Positions 55,270 to 64,000 of a DNA stretch of 64,000 nt are shown piece after piece. A program made the position numbers and the translations under genes. How positions within the stretch are numbered: the stretch's first letter is position 1; each line of letters begins with the position of its first letter. The DNA is taken from assembly GCF_933509905.1 (NCBI RefSeq), contig NZ_OW150024.1, positions 856,001-920,000 on the forward strand, written 5' to 3'. The notes beneath the pieces are model-generated. The model worked only from the letters and a program-made list of their open reading frames with translations. It was not told where the DNA came from and did no database searches. This DNA is from Trichlorobacter ammonificans. GTDB lineage: Bacteria; Desulfobacterota; Desulfuromonadia; Geobacterales; Pseudopelobacteraceae.

Positions 55270-56169
55270 ATGAAACTAAGCCTGAATCTCGTGATACTGC
55301 GGGTGACGCTGGAGGGAGGCAGCTTCGCTTCTCTGGTGCCGCTATTCAGCGGGCGGGGAGCAGCCTTTGAAGTGGCCGTGCGGACGCATGGCTGTCGTAC
55401 GGCCGGAGCGGTATGCAGGCCGAGTCATTGCAGTTTGTGGCAGGACTGCCCCGTGCCTGCACTGGTTTCTCGCGCACTGCCCAGCGATCCGCTCCTGGTC
55501 AGGCGTCATCAGAAGCCGGGGCTACCGTACGTTTTCACTGGTTTTTCGCCAGGCTGCAGTGGTGGTACGGAGCCGGACGCTTTCAATTTGGTGCTGCTGG
55601 GAAACGCAGTGCCTCATCTGAACCTGCTGGTGCGCTCGATTGTCGCCATCAGTGGTGGTGTCTGTCGTCTGCAGGCGCTGGACTACCAGAAAACGCCAGT
55701 ACCGCTCGTGACGGCTACCGATGGAGGTATCGACAACCTGCCCGTTCTTGATGCCGCCGAACTGATGACACTGTCCCGTCCCGATTTCGCCGGCATACGG
55801 CGTATCCGGCTCAAACTGCTCACGCCGCTGCGCCTTCTGCACAATGGTCGAGAGCTAAACCATTTTGAACCGGAACTGTTTGTCCGTGCATTGCTGCGGC
55901 GTATTTCTGCGCTGGCAGCCTGTTATGGCGAAAGAGCGGATCCGGAATGGTTTCGTCACTGTGCGGCCCGCGCCGCCGACCTGCGTCTGGATGAGGGTGG
56001 TTCTAGCCGTGCGCCGGTTGCTGGGGACGGGCGGGGGGTACTGGGCAGCTACCTGGTATCCGGGCCATGGCAGGAGCTGGGGCCTTTGCTGGTAGTGGGA
56101 AGTCTGCTGCACCTGGGTAAGGGGGCTGCCTACGGACGCGGAGCGTTTCAGGTTACACCCTGCGCCTGA
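55270..56169 (+). CDS. Orphan Cas6-like RAMP protein
   Basis: From ATG 55270 there are 299 residues. The N-terminal part has a Cys motif like that of the PF10040 CRISPR-Cas6 family (CRPSHCSLWQDCPVPAL, then KPGLPYVFTGFSPG). A middle NLVLLGNAVPHLNLLVRSIV follows, and then a C-terminal RLKLLTPLRLLHNGRELNHF and GSLLHLGKGAAYGRGAFQV, the Gly-rich RAMP loop. Such proteins process pre-crRNA. No CRISPR array or other cas gene occurs in the window. The ATG directly follows the frd terminator T-run and has no Shine-Dalgarno, so a later start is possible. Confidence 0.7.
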   Translation: MKLSLNLVILRVTLEGGSFASLVPLFSGRGAAFEVAVRTHGCRTAGAVCRPSHCSLWQDCPVPALVSRALPSDPLLVRRHQKPGLPYVFTGFSPGCSGGTEPDAFNLVLLGNAVPHLNLLVRSIVAISGGVCRLQALDYQKTPVPLVTATDGGIDNLPVLDAAELMTLSRPDFAGIRRIRLKLLTPLRLLHNGRELNHFEPELFVRALLRRISALAACYGERADPEWFRHCAARAADLRLDEGGSSRAPVAGDGRGVLGSYLVSGPWQELGPLLVVGSLLHLGKGAAYGRGAFQVTPCA

Positions 56170-56221
56170 CGTGCCGGAAGAAGGCTGTCAGGTGCCGGAA
56201 CTTTTGTGGGAGGATTTCACT

Positions 56222-56971
56222 ATGACGGGAACAGGGGGCAGTCTGGAAGGGAGGAACGGGAACTTGTTTTTGCTGGGATGTATGCTGTTCCTGATGGCAC
56301 TGGTCAGTGCCTGCAGTACGGCGCGTCCCGTTGATACCGACTTGACGGGACTGCGTCCCGATGCACTCCTGTCCACGTTGTCGGCAAATGTTGAGGTCAG
56401 CTACCGGAACGGAGATACGAGCGGCACCGTCCGCGGCCTGATGATCTACCGTCGGCCAGACCGCTTCCGGGTTGTTCTGTTGAGTCCCTTTGGCTCCACA
56501 CTTATGGAGGCAGCCCTGGCCGGAGAGGAACTGACGCTGCTCTATCCGTCCCAGCAAACGGCATTCCGCGGAAATGTTGGTCAGCTACCGCTCAGAACCG
56601 GGCTGGAAGCCTGGAAGCTGCTTCCCTGGATATTTGATCTGCGGCAGCCACGGGAAGGTTCGGACAGCGGTTCAGTCGTGCAGCACCAGCCTCAACCGCA
56701 GGAGGAGACCGTTCGTTTGAACGGTGGCCTGGTGGTTGAAAAACGTCGGACCGGGGGCGAGCTGGTCCGTTATGCCGGTTACCGAAACGTTGGAGGGGTG
56801 GCGCTGGCAATGGAGTACGAGATCACTACCGCCGATGGCAGCTGGGTCAAGCTACGCTTGGATGAGCCGGAGGTAAACGGAGAACTTGCTGATCAGGCAT
56901 TTTCCGTAACACTGCAGGGGGTTCGGATACTCCCCCTGTCGCTGCTGAGGGGCGAGGAGCAAAAAAACTGA
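56222..56971 (+). CDS. LolB-like outer-membrane lipoprotein
   Basis: The start MTGTGGSLEGRNGNLFLLGC has a GGGAGGA site and gives 249 residues. A signal peptide with lipobox ends at LVSACSTARP (Cys near residue 31). The mature part shows the LolB/LolA-type beta pattern: LSTLSANVEVSYRNGDTSGT, LMIYRRPDRFRVVLLSPFGS, a central ETVRLNGGLVVEKR, and RLDEPEVNGELADQAFSVTL. It may bind lipid or lipoproteins at the outer membrane. The family assignment is tentative. Confidence 0.6.
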   Translation: MTGTGGSLEGRNGNLFLLGCMLFLMALVSACSTARPVDTDLTGLRPDALLSTLSANVEVSYRNGDTSGTVRGLMIYRRPDRFRVVLLSPFGSTLMEAALAGEELTLLYPSQQTAFRGNVGQLPLRTGLEAWKLLPWIFDLRQPREGSDSGSVVQHQPQPQEETVRLNGGLVVEKRRTGGELVRYAGYRNVGGVALAMEYEITTADGSWVKLRLDEPEVNGELADQAFSVTLQGVRILPLSLLRGEEQKN

Positions 56972-57005
56972 CGGGGAGCATGGTCGTTTGGTGTATTGTG
57001 GTAAC

Positions 57006-57034
57006 AAAAAACCGACTGTGATAACAGTCGGTTT
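57006..57034 (-). terminator. Intrinsic terminator after tRNA-Leu
   Basis: On the minus strand AAACCGACTGT pairs with ACAGTCGGTTT around TATC, followed by TTTTTTGTTACC. It may also serve the convergent lipoprotein gene on the plus strand. Confidence 0.85.
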
Positions 57035-57044
57035 CATTTGTTCT

Positions 57045-57131
57045 TGGTGCCGAAGACGAGACTCGAACTCGTACAGGCTGTCGCCCGCCACCCCCTCAAG
57101 ATGGTGTGTCTACCAATTCCACCACTTCGGC
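57045..57131 (-). tRNA. tRNA-Leu (anticodon GAG)
   Basis: The minus strand folds as a class II tRNA: acceptor GCCGAAG paired with CTTCGGC, a D-arm with GGAATTGGTAGAC, an anticodon stem CCATC/GGTGG with loop TTGAGGG (anticodon GAG), a long variable arm, and a T-arm GTTCGAGTC. CCA is encoded at the 3' end (57047-57045). Confidence 0.95.
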
Positions 57132-57184
57132 ACAGGACTTAATTTAGTAGCAAATTTCAGTCCGTAAATCAACTCTTAAAAGCG

Positions 57185-57526
57185 CTACTTCGTCGGCTGC
57201 GGAGCAGGCGTTGTCGGGGATGCCGGAGCAGCCGGGGATGCCGGTGCGGCAGCCTTGGGTGCCGTCGTTTTGCCGGACATGATCGACGAACCTGGGTTGT
57301 GGCCGGAAATATAGGCCAACGTCAGCGACGTGAGCATGAAGATGATGGCCGCTGCCGTGGTTAGCTTGGTCATGAAGTTGCCGCCACCACTGGCACCGAA
57401 TACTGACTGGCTGCCACCGCTGCCAAAGGTGGCCCCCATTTCGGCCCCCTTGCCGGACTGCAGCAGAACCACGCCGATAATGAAAAGGCATATGAAAACA
57501 TGCAAGATTGAAATGACAGTTGACAT
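57185..57526 (-). CDS. secG: Preprotein translocase subunit SecG
   Basis: The 113-residue protein has two TM helices, VISILHVFICLFIIGVVLLQ (about 3-22) and LTTAAAIIFMLTSLTLAYIS (about 55-74), with the conserved cytoplasmic loop QSGKGAEMGATFGSGGSQSV, FGASGGGNFMTK between them. A Pro/Ala/Thr-rich C-terminal tail (PKAAAPASPAAPASPTTPAP) follows. SecG aids SecYE translocation. It is the last gene of the gap-pgk-tpiA-secG cluster. Confidence 0.95.
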   Translation of the reverse strand: MSTVISILHVFICLFIIGVVLLQSGKGAEMGATFGSGGSQSVFGASGGGNFMTKLTTAAAIIFMLTSLTLAYISGHNPGSSIMSGKTTAPKAAAPASPAAPASPTTPAPQPTK

Positions 57527-57594
57527 AGAGACGTATCCCAGTTTGAAATTTTGAGCCTTATTTCATACCATAGGCGCAATGTGCTGTAAAGCTG

Positions 57595-58356
57595 TTATTC
57601 AGTCTCCTGGAAGCGGACGATGGCGGCGAAGCTGTCGGCTTTGAGGCTTGCGCCACCCACCAGAGCACCATCGATGTCCTGCTGCCCCATCAATCCCCTG
57701 ATGTTTTCGGGCTTGACGCTGCCGCCGTAGAGAATGCGCAGGGCATCCGCAGCGGCCTGATCATACAGCGATACCAGCAGTGTGCGGATGCGAGCGTGGA
57801 CCTCCTGGGCCTGTTCGTTGCTGGCGGTCTTGCCGGTGCCGATGGCCCAGACCGGTTCGTAGGCGATGATGAGTCGTTGCAGGTCTGCCGCAGTGACCCC
57901 TGCAAGTCCCGTGCGGAGCTGGGTTTCAATAACCGTGAAGGTGGTGCCTGCTTCCCGCTCGGCCAGGGTCTCGCCGACGCAGAACAGAACGGTGAGGCCG
58001 GCAGCGCAGGCCGCTTTGATCTTGCGGTTGACGGTTGCGTCGGTCTCCCCGAAATACTGGCGCCGTTCAGAATGACCGATGATCACATGGCTGCAGCCGG
58101 CGTCCTTAAGCAGGCCGGGGGCCACTTCGCCGGTGAAGGCCCCTTCCTCCTCCCAGAAGCAGTCCTGGGCCGCCACCCTGATGGTGGTGCCCATCGCAGC
58201 CTGGACCGCGGTGGTCAGGGCGGTGAACACCGGGGCAACGATGATTTCGACACCACTGACGCCTGCAACCCGTGGTGCCAGCTCCTGTAGTAGTTCGCGG
58301 GTTTCGGAGAGGTTCTTGAACAGTTTCCAGTTGCCCGCAATGACCGGTGTACGCAT
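57595..58356 (-). CDS. tpiA: Triosephosphate isomerase
   Basis: The start MRTPVIAGNWKLFKNLSETR gives 253 residues. Active-site residues are Asn and Lys in AGNWKLFKN, His in VIIGHSERRQYFGETD, and Glu in IIAYEPVWAIGTGKTASNEQ, with the phosphate loop ILYGGSVKPENI. It interconverts DHAP and glyceraldehyde-3-phosphate. A longer frame to 58749 overlaps pgk in another frame and was rejected. Confidence 0.97.
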   Translation of the reverse strand: MRTPVIAGNWKLFKNLSETRELLQELAPRVAGVSGVEIIVAPVFTALTTAVQAAMGTTIRVAAQDCFWEEEGAFTGEVAPGLLKDAGCSHVIIGHSERRQYFGETDATVNRKIKAACAAGLTVLFCVGETLAEREAGTTFTVIETQLRTGLAGVTAADLQRLIIAYEPVWAIGTGKTASNEQAQEVHARIRTLLVSLYDQAAADALRILYGGSVKPENIRGLMGQQDIDGALVGGASLKADSFAAIVRFQETE

Positions 58357-58366
58357 GGAGAAGCTC

Positions 58367-59560
58367 CTATTTCTTGGTGTCCAGGGCTTTGACGCCGGGA
58401 AGAATCTTGCCTTCGAGCAGTTCCAGGAAGGCGCCGCCGCCGGTGGAGATGTAGCTGACCTTGGCGGCCACGCCGGCCTTGTTGACGGCGGCATCGGTAT
58501 CGCCGCCGCCGATGACGGTGGTGGCGTAACAGTTGGCCACTGCTTCGGCCACGGCAAAGGTCCCCCGTGAAAAGGCATCCATCTCGAACACCCCCATGGG
58601 ACCGTTCCAGATAACGGTCTTGGCATCCCGCAGGGTTTCGGCAAAAAGGGTGGCCGAGGCAGGGCCGATGTCGAGTGCCATCCAGCCCTCGGGAATTTCC
58701 TGGATGGTGGTGACAAAGTTGGTGGCGTTCGGCTCGAAGGCGTTGGCAACGACGCAGTCCACCGGCAGGTAGAAGGAGATCCCCTTTTTCTTTGCCTTGT
58801 CCATGATCTTTTTGGCGGTGGGGATCAGTTCGTCCTCCACCAGGGATTTGCCGACGGTGTGACCCAGTGCCTTGAGGAAGGTGAAGGCCATGCCCCCGCC
58901 CACCACGATCTTGTCCACCTTGTTGACCAGCGCCTCCAGGACTTCCAGCTTGCCGGAGACTTTCGCGCCGCCCAGGATCGCCACCAGCGGGCGCACCGGA
59001 TTACTCATGGCCTTGTCGAAGAAGGTCATTTCGTTTTTCATCAGAAAGCCGGCGGCAATGGTGGGGAACAGTGCGGTGATCGCTTCAACCGAGGCATGGG
59101 CACGGTGGGAGACGGCGAAAGCGTCATTGACGTAGATTTCGCAGCCATTGGCGAGCTTGCGAGCGAATTCTGCGTCGTTCTTCTCCTCGCCGGGATAGAA
59201 ACGGACATTTTCCAGCATCACCACGTCGCCCGCCTTCATGTCGGAGATCAGTTTGTCCACCTCGGGGCCGAAGCAGTCCGGTGCCTGGGTGACCTTCTTG
59301 CCCAGCAGTTGGGAAAGGCGCTTGGTGGCCGGAGCCATGGTGTACTTGGGTTTGAATTCTCCCTTGGGACGCCCCAGGTGGGAGGCCAGAATCACCTTTG
59401 CCCCCTGCTCGACGGCATACTTGATGGTGGGCAGTGCCCCCGCAATCCGGGTGTCTTCGGTGATGGCTCCCTTGTCATCCTGGGGTACGTTGAAATCAAC
59501 CCTGATGAATACCTTTTTGTCCTTCAGATCCTTCAGTTGATCGATATAACGAATCGGCAT
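58367..59560 (-). CDS. pgk: Phosphoglycerate kinase
   Basis: The start [20 protein letters not shown] gives 397 residues. Motifs are [60 protein letters not shown], the hinge [20 protein letters not shown], and the nucleotide-binding [16 protein letters not shown]. It makes ATP from 1,3-bisphosphoglycerate. tpiA begins 10 bp after it. Confidence 0.97.
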   Translation of the reverse strand: MPIRYIDQLKDLKDKKVFIRVDFNVPQDDKGAITEDTRIAGALPTIKYAVEQGAKVILASHLGRPKGEFKPKYTMAPATKRLSQLLGKKVTQAPDCFGPEVDKLISDMKAGDVVMLENVRFYPGEEKNDAEFARKLANGCEIYVNDAFAVSHRAHASVEAITALFPTIAAGFLMKNEMTFFDKAMSNPVRPLVAILGGAKVSGKLEVLEALVNKVDKIVVGGGMAFTFLKALGHTVGKSLVEDELIPTAKKIMDKAKKKGISFYLPVDCVVANAFEPNATNFVTTIQEIPEGWMALDIGPASATLFAETLRDAKTVIWNGPMGVFEMDAFSRGTFAVAEAVANCYATTVIGGGDTDAAVNKAGVAAKVSYISTGGGAFLELLEGKILPGVKALDTKK

Positions 59561-59578
59561 GGATCGTGTCCTCCTTGC

Positions 59579-59607
59579 AAAAAAAAGGGGGGACACCAGA
59601 TCCCCCC
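59579..59607 (-). terminator. Intrinsic terminator/attenuator between gap and pgk
   Basis: On the minus strand GGGGGG(A) pairs with (T)CCCCCC around an ATCTGGTGT-type loop, followed by TTTTTTTT. A fraction of transcripts should stop after gap, so gap may be expressed above pgk, tpiA and secG. Confidence 0.8.
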
Positions 59608-59628
59608 TCGTTCATGGTGGTTATGTGC

Positions 59629-60938
<1,310 letters not shown>

Positions 60939-62738
60939 ATGAATAATAATAATATCCGTAACTTCTCAATCATTGCCCATATCGATCACGGCAAGTCCAC
61001 CCTGGCGGACCGCTTGCTGGAATACACCGGCGCCCTGACCGCGCGGGAGATGCAGAGTCAGTTCCTGGACAAGATGGACTTGGAACGGGAGCGGGGAATC
61101 ACCATCAAGGCTCAGACCGTGCGCTTGAACTACGAAGCGGACGACGGTACCGTCTACGTGCTGAACCTGATCGATACGCCGGGCCATGTCGACTTCACCT
61201 ACGAGGTTTCCCGCTCACTGGCCGCCTGCGAGGGGGGGCTGTTGGTGGTGGATGCTTCCCAGGGGGTGGAGGCCCAAACCCTGGCCAACGTTTACCTTGC
61301 CCTGGACAACGACCTGGAGGTGTTCCCGGTCCTGAACAAGATCGACCTGCCGGCGGCCGAGCCGGAGCGGGTCAAGCAGGAGATCGAGGAGATCATCGGT
61401 ATCGATGCCCATGATGCCGTCCTGGCCAGCGCCAAGGAAGGGATCGGTACCCGCGAGATTCTTGAGGAGATCGTCAAGAAGATTCCCCCTCCGGCCGGCG
61501 ACCCGGCGGCACCGCTGAAGGCGCTGTTGTTCGATTCCTGGTATGACCAGTACCAGGGGGTGATCATCCTGGTGCGGATCTTCGACGGTACCCTGAAAAA
61601 AGGGGACAAGATCCTGCTGCACTCCACGGGTCGGGCCTACGAGGCTCTGAAAGTGGGAGTCTTTGCTCCCTCCATGATCGAGGTGCCCCAACTGTCCGCC
61701 GGCGAGGTGGGCTTTGTCATTGCCGGCATCAAGGAGGTGGCCGACGCCCGGGTGGGCGATACCGTCACCCTCTTTCACAACCGCTGCGCCACCCCGCTGG
61801 CTGGGTTCAAAGAGGTCAAGCCGATGGTCTTTTCCGGTCTGTACCCCATCGACACCTCCCAGTACGAGCAGCTGCGGGACGCCCTGGCCAAATTGAAGCT
61901 GAACGACTCCTCCTTCTCCTACGAGCCGGAGACCTCCGTGGCGCTGGGCTTCGGTTTCCGTTGCGGCTTCCTTGGCCTTTTGCACATGGAGATCATCCAG
62001 GAACGGCTGGAGCGGGAGTTCTCCCTTGACCTGATCACCACGGCACCGACGGTTGTGTACAAGATTCACAAGACCGACGGCGAACTGCTGGAGATCGAGT
62101 CCGCCTCCCGCATGCCGGAGCCCCAATATATCGATACCATCGAGGAACCGTTCATCCTGGCGCATATCCATGTGCCCAACGATTTCGTGGGCGGCGTGCT
62201 GGCGCTCTGTGAGGAGAAGCGCGGCATGCAGCGGGAGATCAAATACCTGACCCCCACCCGGGTGATGGTGGTCTATGAGCTGCCCCTGAACGAAATCGTG
62301 CTGGACTTCTATGACCGGCTCAAGTCCCTGACCAAGGGGTACGCCTCCCTCGACTACGAACACCTCGACTTCCGTCCCAGTGACTTGGTGCGGATGAATA
62401 TCCTGATCAACGGCGAAGTGGTGGATGCCCTTTCCCTGATCGTGCACCGGGACAAGGCCTATTTCCGGGGACGAGACCTGGTCTCCAAGATGAAGGAACT
62501 GATCCCGCGCCAGATGTTCGAAGTGGCGATCCAGGCCGCCATCGGTAACAAGGTGATTGCCCGGGAGACCGTGAAGGCGCTGCGCAAGGACGTGCTGGCA
62601 AAGTGTTACGGCGGCGACATCTCCCGGAAGCGCAAGCTGCTGGAGAAGCAGAAGGAAGGCAAGAAGCGTATGAAGAACGTCGGGAACGTGGAGTTGCCGC
62701 AGGAAGCGTTTCTGGCCATCCTGAAAGTCGAAGATTAA
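60939..62738 (+). CDS. lepA: Elongation factor 4 (back-translocating GTPase)
   Basis: The 599-residue protein has G1 [38 protein letters not shown] and [13 protein letters not shown], then EF-G-like domains and the unique C-terminal domain ([20 protein letters not shown]-like). It acts on ribosomes under stress. It begins [17 protein letters not shown] Shine-Dalgarno is weak. lepB starts 18 bp after its stop, as in many proteobacteria. Confidence 0.97.
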   Translation: MNNNNIRNFSIIAHIDHGKSTLADRLLEYTGALTAREMQSQFLDKMDLERERGITIKAQTVRLNYEADDGTVYVLNLIDTPGHVDFTYEVSRSLAACEGGLLVVDASQGVEAQTLANVYLALDNDLEVFPVLNKIDLPAAEPERVKQEIEEIIGIDAHDAVLASAKEGIGTREILEEIVKKIPPPAGDPAAPLKALLFDSWYDQYQGVIILVRIFDGTLKKGDKILLHSTGRAYEALKVGVFAPSMIEVPQLSAGEVGFVIAGIKEVADARVGDTVTLFHNRCATPLAGFKEVKPMVFSGLYPIDTSQYEQLRDALAKLKLNDSSFSYEPETSVALGFGFRCGFLGLLHMEIIQERLEREFSLDLITTAPTVVYKIHKTDGELLEIESASRMPEPQYIDTIEEPFILAHIHVPNDFVGGVLALCEEKRGMQREIKYLTPTRVMVVYELPLNEIVLDFYDRLKSLTKGYASLDYEHLDFRPSDLVRMNILINGEVVDALSLIVHRDKAYFRGRDLVSKMKELIPRQMFEVAIQAAIGNKVIARETVKALRKDVLAKCYGGDISRKRKLLEKQKEGKKRMKNVGNVELPQEAFLAILKVED

Positions 62739-62756
62739 CGAGAGGACTAGGTGGTA

Positions 62757-63431
62757 ATGGCTGAAAAGAACGAGTTGAAGCCGGAACATGCTCCGGAGCA
62801 GCAGACAGCAGTGCACGGCGGCGGTAAAAGCCTGTTCCGGGAATACGCCGAGTCAATTGTCATCGCCGTCATTCTTGCCCTGTTCATCCGGGCCTATATT
62901 GTTCAGGCGTTCAAGATTCCTTCCGGCTCCATGGAGGATACGCTGCTGGTCGGCGACCATCTGCTGGTCAGCAAGTTTATCTACGGTACGAAACTACCCT
63001 TCAGCGACACCGTGGTACTGAAGCTGCGCGACCCCCGGCGCGGCGACGTGGTGGTGTTCGAGTATCCCGAAGACCCACGCAAGGACTTCATCAAGCGGAT
63101 CATCGGTCTGCCGGGGGACGTGGTGGAGGGAAAGAACAAAAAGGTTTACGTGAACGGCGTTCTGTATGAAAATCCCCACGCCGTCCACAAAGAGACGGAA
63201 ATCATTCCACCGGAGCAGAACCCCCGCGATACCTTCGGTCCGATCACGGTGCCGGAGAACTCCTATTTCGTGATGGGGGATAACCGCGATCGCTCCTACG
63301 ACAGCCGTTTCTGGAAGTTTGTGCGCCGCGATCAGTTGAAGGGACTCGCCTTCATCAAGTACTGGTCCATCGAGGGGGCCTGGTACAAATTCGACATTCG
63401 CTGGCGCAATATCGGCAGACTCATAGACTAG
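62757..63431 (+). CDS. lepB: Signal peptidase I
   Basis: The 224-residue protein (start MAEKNELKPEHAPEQQTAVH) has one TM helix, YAESIVIAVILALFIRAYIV, then the catalytic Ser in IPSGSMEDTLLVGDHLLVSK and Lys in DFIKRIIGLPGDVVEGKNKK, and the conserved GDNRDRSYDSRFWKFVRRD. It cleaves signal peptides of exported proteins. A GTG six bases upstream is an alternative start. Confidence 0.95.
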   Translation: MAEKNELKPEHAPEQQTAVHGGGKSLFREYAESIVIAVILALFIRAYIVQAFKIPSGSMEDTLLVGDHLLVSKFIYGTKLPFSDTVVLKLRDPRRGDVVVFEYPEDPRKDFIKRIIGLPGDVVEGKNKKVYVNGVLYENPHAVHKETEIIPPEQNPRDTFGPITVPENSYFVMGDNRDRSYDSRFWKFVRRDQLKGLAFIKYWSIEGAWYKFDIRWRNIGRLID

Positions 63432-63466
63432 GGCTCTGGACCCTTTTTACACCGGAGGTTTGAATC

Positions 63467-64000
63467 ATGGATATGTTGGGTGACTGGAAACGGACGGACT
63501 ACTGCGGACAATTGACTGCCGGCGATATCGGCCGGGAGGTGATCCTGATGGGCTGGGCGCTACGGCGTCGTGACCACGGCGGGCTCATCTTCATAGATCT
63601 GCGTGACCGCGAGGGAATCGCCCAGATTGTGTTCGATCCGGAGGTGAACAGCGCGGCCCACCAAGTGGCGGAAGGGGTACGCAGCGAATACGTGCTGGCG
63701 GTGAAGGGGAAAGTGATCCCCCGGCCGGCCGGAACAGTCAACCCCGCCATGAAAACCGGTGAAGTGGAGATTCAGGTGCTGGAGTGCAAGCTGCTCAACC
63801 GCTCCAAGGCGCTTCCCTTCATGCTGGACGAGCACAGCGACGTCAACGAGAACATCCGCCTCAAGTACCGCTACCTGGACATGCGCCGTCCCCAGTTGCA
63901 GCAGAAGCTGATCCTGCGCCACCAGGTGGCCCAGGTGACCCGCCAGTACCTGAGCGACAATGGTTTCATCGAGTTGGAGACCCCGTTCCTGACTAAGTCC
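63467..64000 (+). CDS. aspS: Aspartyl-tRNA synthetase (N-terminal part)
   Basis: The gene begins at ATG 63467 with GGAGG upstream and continues beyond the right edge; 178 residues are visible. The N-terminal OB-fold anticodon-binding domain is present ([54 protein letters not shown]), then the start of class II motif 1 ([32 protein letters not shown]). It charges tRNA-Asp. The 3' part is outside the window. Confidence 0.95.
   Translation, partial: MDMLGDWKRTDYCGQLTAGDIGREVILMGWALRRRDHGGLIFIDLRDREGIAQIVFDPEVNSAAHQVAEGVRSEYVLAVKGKVIPRPAGTVNPAMKTGEVEIQVLECKLLNRSKALPFMLDEHSDVNENIRLKYRYLDMRRPQLQQKLILRHQVAQVTRQYLSDNGFIELETPFLTKS

Noticed and set aside
58357-58749. N-terminal 131-residue extension of tpiA.
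   Set aside because: The extension is Pro/Ser-rich out-of-frame translation of pgk; the true TIM N-terminus is at 58356.

Overview
The window looks like a chromosomal segment of a Geobacter-type anaerobe (Desulfuromonadia; Geobacter/Trichlorobacter-like). I infer this from the gene set: a three-subunit fumarate reductase/succinate dehydrogenase, a small periplasmic c-type cytochrome, a hopanoid operon (shc-hpnA-dxs-hpnH), split NAD synthetase genes, a Feo/HemP iron locus and a KatG/rubrerythrin oxidative-stress cluster. No rRNA or species marker is present, so the genus is an inference.

Layout. 1-7.7 kb: the start of a GspE/PilB-type ATPase, an RND efflux pump, a secreted protein built from two copies of one domain, an NSS transporter and a lipoprotein. 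7.7-17.1 kb: a chromosomal integron. A complete integron integrase (16172-17146, +) is divergent from a leftward array of 13 cassettes separated by 12 recognisable attC sites. Ten attC are near-identical 119-130 bp elements; two around a class D beta-lactamase cassette and its neighbour are short (about 55 and 70 bp). Cargo, from the integrase end: VRR-NUC-type nuclease, 4-fold beta-flower protein, HARE-HTH/GIY-YIG nuclease, small membrane protein, HAD 5'-nucleotidase-like protein, DUF3024, a toxin-antitoxin pair with a 5'-truncated toxin, HicAB, OXA-type beta-lactamase, DUF4260, a short ORF that reads through its attC, an EmrE-like SMR pump, and a Gdx/SugE guanidinium exporter carrying its own guanidine-II (mini-ykkC) riboswitch. 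A FitAB/VapBC-like pair follows the integrase.

17.9-23 kb: bioA, an NtrC-family regulator, a chemoreceptor and a cytochrome. 23.1-28.9 kb: a GGDEF-domain remnant, then an iron operon (DUF3793-DUF2325-hemP-outer-membrane protein-feoA-feoA-feoB-FeoB-associated Cys-rich peptide) with a Fur-box-like site, and a PerR/Fur regulator. 29-32.5 kb: katG, a ferritin-like protein and rubrerythrin, all expected peroxide-defence partners of that regulator. 32.6-38 kb: a parvulin, a CheY-like protein plus an MshEN-like/CheX-like protein, and a lone 2-oxoglutarate dehydrogenase E1. 38-44 kb: hopanoid biosynthesis. 44-51.4 kb: yhbY, an ADH/LsrF-like aldolase pair, yraN, the NAD synthetase pair, a divergent DisA-type cyclase-domain protein, and tgt. 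51.6-55.2 kb: the fumarate reductase operon with a good promoter. 55.3-57 kb: an orphan Cas6-like protein and a LolB-like lipoprotein. 57-60.6 kb: tRNA-Leu(GAG) and gap-pgk-tpiA-secG. 60.9-64 kb: lepA, lepB and the start of aspS.

The most unusual region is the integron. It combines probable nucleic-acid-targeting cassettes nearest attI, toxin-antitoxin cassettes, a beta-lactamase cassette with a mobile-integron-type attC, and a riboswitch-controlled guanidinium exporter.
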